From: Chromatiales bacterium
Lineage (GTDB): Bacteria; Pseudomonadota; Gammaproteobacteria; Chromatiales; Chromatiaceae
DNA length: 5,191 nucleotides
Assembly: GCA_024639625.1 (NCBI GenBank)
Contig: JAHEIA010000270.1
Coordinates: forward strand, 1 to 5,191
Direction of reading: 5' to 3'
Under the pieces are notes generated by a model. The model was not told the origin of the DNA. It made no database searches and saw only the letters and a list, made by a program, of their open reading frames with translations. This document shows positions 1 to 4,959 of the stretch, one piece after another. The position numbers and the translations under genes were made by a program. Numbering within the stretch: position 1 is the first letter of the stretch; each line of letters opens with the position of its first letter.

Positions 1-699
1 CTGTTGCCCGGGGTCGAGATCTCCGTTACCTGGCAGGCGACCACCGTCCACCTGGTCGGCCTCGGCATCGATACGCGCGGCCTGGAGTTGCAACAAGGCC
101 TTTCCCGGTTGTTGAACTTTCGAGCGTGGCGCGCGGAAGAGATCGGGCGGCGGCTGCACAAGAGCGGAATTGCCGGGGCCTACGCAGGGGCAAAAGATCT
201 GTCTGGCGGGCACTTGATCGGGCGCACCCATTTTGCGCGCTTCCTGGTTGCCCAAGGGAGGGCGAAGGATGTACGAGAGGTTTTTCGCCACTACCTCGTG
301 CGCGGAAAGCCCGGCTACGTGCGGGGAGACTGGGCGTCGCTTGAAGAGGCGGTTTCGTGGGTCAGAAGTGCGGGAGGACAGGCGGTGATCGCGCATCCTG
401 CACGTTACCGCTTCACGCGTAGCAAGCTGCGCCGCCTGATCGGCGAGTTCGTCGAGTGCGCAGGCGAAGCGATCGAAGTAGTGTCCGGCAGCCACAGCCG
501 GGACGAATGTTTCACCATGGCCAAGCACGCCCAGGATTTCGGGCTTTTGGCCTCCGCCGGATCGGACTATCATGGCCCGGAAAATTCGTGGTTGACCCTG
601 GGTCGTATCCCGGCTTTGCCGGATACGTGCGTGCCGATCTGGCGGGATTGGCGGCTCGCGAGCCCAACTGGTGCCGCGCTCTCGAGCGCGGTGGTGTAG
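1..699 (+). CDS. rnm: RNase AM, PHP-family 5'-3' exoribonuclease (5' end missing)
   Basis: This is the C-terminal 232 residues of a PHP-domain metal-dependent phosphoesterase like E. coli RNase AM (YciV/TrpH), a cytoplasmic 5'-3' exonuclease that trims the 5' ends of rRNAs. The frame is open from base 1. Against E. coli YciV (about 290 residues, recalled), roughly 65-70 N-terminal residues, including the first His-x-His metal motif, lie upstream of the window. Visible motifs, numbered from codon 1, are PGVEIS at 3-8 with a probable metal-ligand Glu, HLVGL near 19, a THFARFLV segment, IAHPARY with His132, and the closing SDYHGP with Asp189 and His191. The order and spacing match YciV throughout. 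The TTG at base 4 is not the true start. The gene ends with TAG, 41 bases before yciO, the same neighbour as in E. coli. The family assignment is firm; RNase activity is inferred from homology. Confidence 0.92.
   Translation: MLPGVEISVTWQATTVHLVGLGIDTRGLELQQGLSRLLNFRAWRAEEIGRRLHKSGIAGAYAGAKDLSGGHLIGRTHFARFLVAQGRAKDVREVFRHYLVRGKPGYVRGDWASLEEAVSWVRSAGGQAVIAHPARYRFTRSKLRRLIGEFVECAGEAIEVVSGSHSRDECFTMAKHAQDFGLLASAGSDYHGPENSWLTLGRIPALPDTCVPIWRDWRLASPTGAALSSAVV
604..627 (+). other. Hairpin inside the 3' part of rnm
   Basis: The left arm CGTATCCCGGC (604-614) pairs with GCCGGATACG (618-627) over ten base pairs, with one bulged C and a TTT loop. No U-run follows, so it does not look like an intrinsic terminator. 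It lies within codons for a conserved stretch (LGRIPALPD), so it may be chance. If it folds in the transcript it sits about 70 bases before the stop codon. Confidence 0.45.
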
Positions 700-740
700 G
701 CATTTTTGCCGGTCTTGACGGCTAGGTTGTTGACTGGTTC

Positions 741-1364
741 ATGGCGCAGTTCTTTCAGATACACCCGGACAATCCGCAGCCGCGGCTGATCCGGCGTTCA
801 GTGGAGATCATCCAAGGGGGGGGTGTGATCATCTACCCCACGGACTCCAGCTATGCACTCGGCTGTGCCATCGGAGACAAGACCGCGATGGAACGTATCC
901 GGCGTGTGCGGAAAGTCGATGACCGGCACAATTTCACCCTGGTGTGCAGGGACCTGTCCGAGATTGCGAGTTACGCGAGGGTCGACAATCAGAATTTTCG
1001 TTTGCTGAAAAATCTAACGCCGGGGCCTTACACCTTCATCCACAAGGCGACCAAACAGGTACCGCGCCGACTGCAGAATCCGAAGCGCAACACGATCGGC
1101 ATCCGCATCCCGGACAACAATATCGCGCAGGCGCTGCTCACCGAGCTTAACGAACCCTTGATGAGCAGTACCCTGATCTTGCCGGGCGACGATATGCCCC
1201 TGACCGACCCCTACGAGATGCGTTCGCGGCTCGACCACGATGTGGATCTAATCATCGACGGCGGGCACTGTGGGCTCGAGCCCACCACTGTGGTGGACAT
1301 GGTGGAAGCGAGCCCGGTGGTCGTTCGGGTAGGCAAGGGCGACCCTACGGTGTTCCAGGAATGA
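741..1364 (+). CDS. yciO: YciO, Sua5/YrdC/YciO-family protein
   Basis: This protein of 207 residues is nearly collinear with E. coli YciO (206 residues). The family fold is that of TsaC/YrdC and Sua5, which make threonylcarbamoyl-AMP for the t6A modification of tRNA. YciO is a paralogue whose own physiological role is not settled, so TsaC function should not be assumed. Landmarks are an N-terminal FFQIHPDNPQ like that of E. coli, YPTDSSYALGC at 32-42, HNFTLVCRDLSE, NTIGIRIPD, MSSTLILPG from residue 141, and GLEPTTVVD near the C-terminus. There is no C-terminal Sua5 domain. The ATG at 741 gives the family's usual start. No good Shine-Dalgarno sequence precedes it, so coupling to rnm, whose stop is 41 bases upstream, is possible. 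A run of eight G (816-823) encodes Gly26-28. The frame is intact. Confidence 0.95.
   Translation: MAQFFQIHPDNPQPRLIRRSVEIIQGGGVIIYPTDSSYALGCAIGDKTAMERIRRVRKVDDRHNFTLVCRDLSEIASYARVDNQNFRLLKNLTPGPYTFIHKATKQVPRRLQNPKRNTIGIRIPDNNIAQALLTELNEPLMSSTLILPGDDMPLTDPYEMRSRLDHDVDLIIDGGHCGLEPTTVVDMVEASPVVVRVGKGDPTVFQE
816..823 (+). repeat. G8 homopolymer in early yciO
   Basis: Eight consecutive G residues encode Gly26, Gly27 and part of Gly28. The frame is correct with eight, and the protein length around it matches E. coli YciO. A gain or loss of one base would truncate YciO. Confidence 0.9.
1270..1296 (+). repeat. Two overlapping palindromes near the 3' end of yciO
   Basis: GTGGGCTCGAGCCCAC (1270-1285) is a perfect 16-base palindrome. 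It overlaps a second one, CCACCAC-T-GTGGTGG (1282-1296). Both are in the coding sequence for the conserved GLEPTTVVD stretch, which constrains the bases. No function can be assigned from sequence alone. Confidence 0.6.
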
Positions 1365-1388
1365 TGGCGCCATGAGTGATCGGGCGGC

Positions 1389-1393
1389 GGAGG
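1389..1393 (+). promoter_or_regulatory. Ribosome binding site of the M50 protease gene
   Basis: GGAGG lies ten bases before the ATG at 1404. This is slightly long spacing, but it is the best Shine-Dalgarno match in the yciO-protease gap and supports that start. Confidence 0.6.
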
Positions 1394-1403
1394 CCAGATT
1401 CAG

Positions 1404-2057
1404 ATGCAGGAGTTGAGCACCATTCAACAGATCAGCGTCTTGCTGATCCCGGTGCTGTTTGCCATTACGGTGCACGAAGCGGCCCACGGATGGGTGGCCA
1501 AGCAACTGGGTGATGGCACGGCAAAGATGCTGGGGCGGGTGACGCTTAATCCGCTACGGCACGTCGATCCCATCGGAACAGTGCTGGTGCCACTGGCTAC
1601 CTACCTACTGACGGGGTTTCTTTTCGGCTGGGCGAAGCCGGTGCCGATCAACGCCAAGAACCTGCGCAATCCGCGCCGCGATATGGCGCTGGTTGCCCTG
1701 GCCGGCCCCGGCGCGAACTTGCTGATGGCCCTGTTGTGGGCGCTGGTGATCCGAGTGGGCCTCGCCCTGGGTGATGCGTCGGAGTGGGTAGCCCTACCTC
1801 TGCTCTACATGGGCGGTGCTGGCGTTCTGATCAATGCGGTGTTGATGATCCTGAATCTGCTGCCCATACTGCCGTTGGACGGTGGACGGGTCCTAGCTTC
1901 CCTGTTGCCACCGAAAGTCGCCTTGGGCTTTTCCCGCCTCGAGCCCTATGGCTTGATTATCATCGTCGCCCTGCTGGCCACTGGTCTGCTGGGCAAGGTG
2001 CTGTGGCCGCTGGTGCAGGCGGTGCAGGGTCTGGCGAAGGGCGTGGCTGGCCTGTAG
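1404..2057 (+). CDS. Site-2 protease family (M50) membrane zinc metalloprotease
   Basis: This 217-residue polytopic membrane protein belongs to the short, PDZ-free branch of M50 intramembrane proteases. The zinc-binding HEAAH is at residues 24-28 in the first membrane segment, with catalytic Glu25. The third ligand region is at 151-162 (NLLPILPLDGGR, Asp159). Other family signatures are GWAKPVPIN at 75-83 and AGPGANLL around 100-107. Hydrophobic stretches at about 9-27, 58-75, 94-120, 128-155 and 179-202 suggest five or so membrane segments. Both catalytic motifs are intact, so activity is expected. Substrates of this branch are largely unknown, and neither the sequence nor the neighbours identify one. 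It is not RseP, which is about 450 residues with PDZ domains. The gene starts 39 bases after yciO and is followed by the largest gap in the window. Confidence 0.95.
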   Translation: MQELSTIQQISVLLIPVLFAITVHEAAHGWVAKQLGDGTAKMLGRVTLNPLRHVDPIGTVLVPLATYLLTGFLFGWAKPVPINAKNLRNPRRDMALVALAGPGANLLMALLWALVIRVGLALGDASEWVALPLLYMGGAGVLINAVLMILNLLPILPLDGGRVLASLLPPKVALGFSRLEPYGLIIIVALLATGLLGKVLWPLVQAVQGLAKGVAGL

Positions 2058-2070
2058 CACGCCGGGTAGG

Positions 2071-2089
2071 GCGCGGTACCGGACCGCGC
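2071..2089 (+). other. Perfect hairpin in the protease-trpS gap
   Basis: GCGCGGT (2071-2077) and ACCGCGC (2083-2089) form a seven-base-pair GC-rich stem around an ACCGG loop. It sits 13 bases after the protease stop and 36 bases before the trpS start. No T-run follows, so it is not a standard intrinsic terminator. It could stabilise a processed 3' end or modulate read-through into trpS. No leader peptide rich in Trp codons is visible in the gap. Confidence 0.5.
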
Positions 2090-2113
2090 GTCGAGTCCAC
2101 GAACCACAGCGAC

Positions 2114-2118
2114 GAGGA
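2114..2118 (+). promoter_or_regulatory. Ribosome binding site deciding the trpS start
   Basis: GAGGA is seven bases before TTG at 2126, which is ideal spacing. The in-frame GTG at 2135 would be 16 bases away. This favours the TTG start for trpS. Confidence 0.65.
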
Positions 2119-2125
2119 TCCGCTA

Positions 2126-3349
2126 TTGAACTCTGTGCCCATACAGCATTCCCGCGTACTCTCTGGTATGCGACCCACAGGCAGGCTGCATCTGGGCCAT
2201 TATCACGGAGTTCTAAAAAACTGGGTACGCCTGCAGGACGACTACGAGTGCTTCTTTTTCGTCGCCGACTGGCACGCGCTGACGACACACTACGACGATC
2301 CTTCGATCATCCCCGAAAGCGTGTGGGACATGGTGGTCGACTGGCTGGCGGCGGGTATCGATCCGGAAAAGGCGGTGCTGTTCGTGCAGTCGCTGATCCC
2401 GGAACATGCCGAGTTGCACCTGCTGCTGTCCATGATCACGCCTCTGGGCTGGCTGGAGCGGGTACCGAGCTACAAAGATCAGCAGGACAAACTACGCGAC
2501 AAGGATCTGGCCACCTACGGTTTCCTCGGCTACCCTCTGTTGCAGAGCGCGGACATCTTGATCTACAAGGCGGGACAGGTCCCGGTCGGCGAAGACCAAG
2601 TCGCCCACGTGGAGCTCACACGGGAGGTCGCGCGACGCTTCAACCATATTTACGGGCGCGAGGCCGACTTCTCGGACAAGGCGGAAGCCGCGGCGAAGAA
2701 GATGGGGAAAAAGGCGGCCAAGAGCTTTGCTGGCCTGCGTCGCAGCTATCAGGAACAGGGTAATCAGGAGGCCCTCGCGCAGGCCAGGGGTCTACTCGAA
2801 GGGCAGCAGAATATCACCGAAGAGGAGCGGGAGCGTCTGCTTGGCTATCTGGAAGGTGGAGGACGCGTCATCCTTCCGGAGCCCCAGCCATTGCTCACGA
2901 AGGCCTCCAAGATGCCCGGCCTCGACGGCCAGAAAATGTCCAAGTCCTACGGGAACACCATTGCCCTACGCGAGGATCCAAGCAAGATCGAACAGACCTT
3001 GCGCACCATGCCCACGGACACCAACCGGGTGCGACGCACCGATCCGGGAGACCCTGCAAAGTGTCCGGTATGGCAGTTCCACGAGGTCTACTCGAGCGAC
3101 GAAGTCAAAGAGTGGGTGCAGCAGGGTTGCCGCTCGGCGGGGATCGGCTGCATCGATTGTAAGCAGCCCGTGATCGAGGCGGTGCTCCAGGAGGTTGGCC
3201 CGATTCAGGAGCGTGCCCGCCAGCTGGAAGAGGACCCGGCTCGGGTGCGCACGATCATCGAGGCGGGCTGCGCCGCTGCGCGAAGAAGCGCAGCGGAAAC
3301 CATGACCGAAGTGCGGGCCGCTATGTCGCTGCACTATTGGGGAGCTTGA
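2126..3349 (+). CDS. trpS: Tryptophan--tRNA ligase, long form with insertion and Cys4 motif
   Basis: This class Ic aminoacyl-tRNA synthetase activates tryptophan with ATP and charges tRNA-Trp in the cytoplasm. With the TTG start it has 407 residues, against about 334 in E. coli. The HIGH-type motif HLGH is at 22-25 (RPTGRLHLGHYHG), the Rossmann core includes FFFVADWHALTT and GEDQVAHVELTREVARRFN, and KMSKS is at 270-274. A charged, helix-prone insertion covers about residues 183-247, between the Rossmann core and VILPEP. The C-terminal helical domain holds Cys313, Cys335, Cys342 and Cys345 (C-x21-C-x6-C-x2-C), very like the [4Fe-4S] site known in Thermotoga maritima TrpRS. I recall this longer form, with the insertion, from other beta- and gammaproteobacteria, so it is probably a family trait. 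GTG at 2135 is the alternative start. The open frame reaching back into the protease gene is spurious. Confidence 0.97.
   Translation: MNSVPIQHSRVLSGMRPTGRLHLGHYHGVLKNWVRLQDDYECFFFVADWHALTTHYDDPSIIPESVWDMVVDWLAAGIDPEKAVLFVQSLIPEHAELHLLLSMITPLGWLERVPSYKDQQDKLRDKDLATYGFLGYPLLQSADILIYKAGQVPVGEDQVAHVELTREVARRFNHIYGREADFSDKAEAAAKKMGKKAAKSFAGLRRSYQEQGNQEALAQARGLLEGQQNITEEERERLLGYLEGGGRVILPEPQPLLTKASKMPGLDGQKMSKSYGNTIALREDPSKIEQTLRTMPTDTNRVRRTDPGDPAKCPVWQFHEVYSSDEVKEWVQQGCRSAGIGCIDCKQPVIEAVLQEVGPIQERARQLEEDPARVRTIIEAGCAAARRSAAETMTEVRAAMSLHYWGA
3273..3296 (+). other. Strong hairpin near the 3' end of trpS
   Basis: CCGCTGCGC (3273-3281) and GCGCAGCGG (3288-3296) form a perfect nine-base-pair stem around a GAAGAA loop. 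It lies 50 bases before the trpS stop and just upstream of the scpA ribosome binding site. The Ala/Arg/Ser codons here constrain the sequence. No T-run follows, so it is not an intrinsic terminator. Confidence 0.5.
3339..3344 (+). promoter_or_regulatory. Ribosome binding site of scpA, inside trpS
   Basis: GGGGAG ends six bases before GTG at 3351 and lies within the last codons of trpS. The spacing supports GTG at 3351 over ATG at 3357 (12 bases away) as the scpA start. Confidence 0.6.
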
Positions 3350-3350
3350 T

Positions 3351-4181
3351 GTGGGGATGTATCGGCATCCGGAGGACCACCCGCAACAGGCGGAAATGCC
3401 CTTTGCGGTGGTGCAAGGGGAGCCGTTGGTGACCCTCCCGAAAGACCTTTACATCCCGCCTGATGCCCTGGAAGTGATCCTCGATGCGTTCGAGGGGCCG
3501 CTCGATCTGCTGCTGTATCTGATCCGGCGTCAGAACTTGGATATTCTGGACATCCCGATCGCCGACATCACGCGCCAGTATGTGGAATACGTCGAGATGA
3601 TGAAGGAGCTGCGGCTCGAGCTTGCTGCCGATTATCTGGTAATGGCAGCGATGCTGGCGGAGATCAAATCGCGCATGCTGCTGCCGCGTCCGCAAGAAGG
3701 CGAAGACGAGGAAGAGGATCCGCGGGCCGAGCTGGTCCGCCGCCTCCAGGAGTACGAGCGCTACAAGCAGGCGGCGGAGGATATCGACGCGCTGCCGCAG
3801 CAGGGAAGAGATGTGTTTCCTGTGGCGGTTGATTTTCCGGACAAGCGGATCCTGCGCCAAGCCCCCGACGTGCATCTGCAGGAGATTCTGCTGGCCCTCA
3901 CTGAGGTGCTGAAGCGGGCGGAACTGTTCACCCACCACCGGATCGAGAAAGAGTCGTTGTCGCTGCGCGAGCGCATGTCGCGGGTTCTCGGGGCGGTGGA
4001 CACGGAGGGGTTCACCGAATTCGGCGAGTTGTTCGATTATTCCGAAGGGAAGCTGGGAGTAGTGGTGACCTTTCTTGCCGTGCTGGAACTGATCAAGGAT
4101 GCCTTGATCGAACTGGTGCAGGCGGAGCCTTTCGCACCCATCTATGTCAAGGCGTCAAGCCGCGCGCAAGATCGCGAGTGA
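3351..4181 (+). CDS. scpA: Segregation and condensation protein A (ScpA kleisin)
   Basis: ScpA is the kleisin subunit of bacterial condensin. It bridges the SMC heads and recruits a ScpB dimer, and it acts on the nucleoid in chromosome compaction and segregation. The protein is 276 residues, typical of the family. A gammaproteobacterial-style leader (MPFAVVQGEPL, then LPKDLYIPPDALE) precedes the signature FEGPLDLLL at 47-55. LIRRQNLDILDIPIADITRQ follows, as part of the N-terminal domain that contacts the SMC neck. An acidic stretch near residues 110-125 and a variable linker lead to the C-terminal winged helix at about 237-270 (VVVTFLAVLELIKD), which binds the SMC cap. The GTG start is one base after the trpS stop, so translation is probably coupled. 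ATG at 3357 is an alternative. An SMC gene is expected elsewhere in the genome. Confidence 0.95.
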   Translation: MGMYRHPEDHPQQAEMPFAVVQGEPLVTLPKDLYIPPDALEVILDAFEGPLDLLLYLIRRQNLDILDIPIADITRQYVEYVEMMKELRLELAADYLVMAAMLAEIKSRMLLPRPQEGEDEEEDPRAELVRRLQEYERYKQAAEDIDALPQQGRDVFPVAVDFPDKRILRQAPDVHLQEILLALTEVLKRAELFTHHRIEKESLSLRERMSRVLGAVDTEGFTEFGELFDYSEGKLGVVVTFLAVLELIKDALIELVQAEPFAPIYVKASSRAQDRE

Positions 4182-4206
4182 GCGGGGAGCCGAGTGTGAT
4201 CCACCC

Positions 4207-4959
4207 ATGGGACAGGTAGTCAGGATGCAGACGCAGGTCCGGAAACTGAAACAGATTCTCGAGGCCGCCCTGTTGGCGGCTTCGCGCCCGATGAGCCTGG
4301 ATGACCTCCTCGAGCTTTTTACCGAAGAAGAAGGCCTGGAGAAGCGTGAAGTGCGGGTCGCCATCGAAGAATTGGGGGAAGACTACGCGGGGCGCGGTAT
4401 CGAGTTGAGCGAGGTGGCGAGCGGCTACCGGTTCCAGATTCGCGCGGAATTCGCGCCCTGGGTGTCGCGCCTGTGGGAAGAGCGGCCTAGCCGCTATTCG
4501 CGGGCATTGATGGAAACCCTCGCGCTGATCGCGTATCGGCAGCCGGTTACCCGCGCAGAGATCGAGGAGGTCCGCGGAGTGAGCGTCAGTTCGAATATCG
4601 TGAAGACGCTGTTGGAGCGGGAATGGGTGCGTGTCGTCGGCCACCGCGACGTTCCCGGCAAGCCTGCACTCTACGCTACGACGCGCGAGTTCCTCGACTA
4701 TTTCGGGCTCAAGAGCCTGGATGAGTTGCCGACCCTGGCCGAGCTGCGCGATCTTGCTTCGATCAACCGCGAACTGGATCTGAACACGGCAGCGGAAGCG
4801 GGAAGCGAGAACGCGGCTGCCGCGTCCGCCGCGGAACCTCCGGAGGTGTCGATGCCGGCCCCCGCGGAGCCAATCGGCACGCAACGGGCGCCGGGGGACA
4901 GCGAATCAGGGCCAGCCGACGAAAGGCCGGATGACGATCATGCACCGCCCACCGCGTGA
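4207..4959 (+). CDS. scpB: Segregation and condensation protein B (ScpB)
   Basis: ScpB dimerises and binds ScpA in the SMC-ScpAB condensin. From ATG at 4207 it has 250 residues. The first winged helix covers about 14-85 (LKQILEAALLAASRPMSLDDL near its start). The second covers about 95-170, with the signature ETLALIAYRQPVT at 103-115 and GHRDVPGKPALYAT from 145, ending with FLDYFGL. From about residue 190 the protein is a low-complexity tail rich in Ala, Pro, Glu and Asp, probably disordered and poorly conserved. The start is uncertain. ATG at 4225 has a weak CAGG eight bases upstream and fits the usual short leader. ATG at 4144 would overlap scpA by 38 bases with no good ribosome binding site. 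The gene follows scpA by 25 bases from 4207, and its end overlaps rluB. Confidence 0.94.
   Translation: MGQVVRMQTQVRKLKQILEAALLAASRPMSLDDLLELFTEEEGLEKREVRVAIEELGEDYAGRGIELSEVASGYRFQIRAEFAPWVSRLWEERPSRYSRALMETLALIAYRQPVTRAEIEEVRGVSVSSNIVKTLLEREWVRVVGHRDVPGKPALYATTREFLDYFGLKSLDELPTLAELRDLASINRELDLNTAAEAGSENAAAASAAEPPEVSMPAPAEPIGTQRAPGDSESGPADERPDDDHAPPTA

Noticed and set aside
699..721. Small stems (GGCA/TGCC and GCCG/CGGC) with a T-run after rnm, as a terminator
   Set aside because: Each stem is only four base pairs, and the T-run lies in the loop rather than after the stem.
730..761. TTGACT at 730-735 as a -35 box of a promoter for yciO
   Set aside because: No TATAAT-like hexamer lies at 16-19 bases, and the start of transcription would fall inside the yciO coding region.
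741..1364. Calling this gene tsaC (t6A synthesis)
   Set aside because: The sequence is collinear with E. coli YciO, including the FFQIHPDNPQ start, and YciO is a paralogue of TsaC with a distinct, unsettled role.
1372..1416. A 14-codon open frame starting ATG at 1372 that overlaps the protease start
   Set aside because: It is too short, with no recognisable sequence, and the better ribosome binding site belongs to the ATG at 1404. It is probably chance.
1404..2057. Identification of the M50 protein as RseP
   Set aside because: It is about half the length of RseP, has no PDZ domains, and carries the GWAKPVPIN signature of the short S2P branch.
1784..2125. An N-terminal extension of trpS reaching back into the protease gene
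   Set aside because: TrpRS homology begins near 2150. The extension overlaps the conserved second catalytic region of the protease in another frame, and the ribosome binding site supports 2126.
3321..3938. A long minus-strand open frame opposite scpA
   Set aside because: It is a mirror of the well-conserved ScpA frame and has no family features of its own.
4147..4884. A long minus-strand open frame opposite scpB
   Set aside because: It shows no recognisable domain. Long antisense frames are common in GC-rich coding DNA, and the plus strand clearly encodes ScpB.
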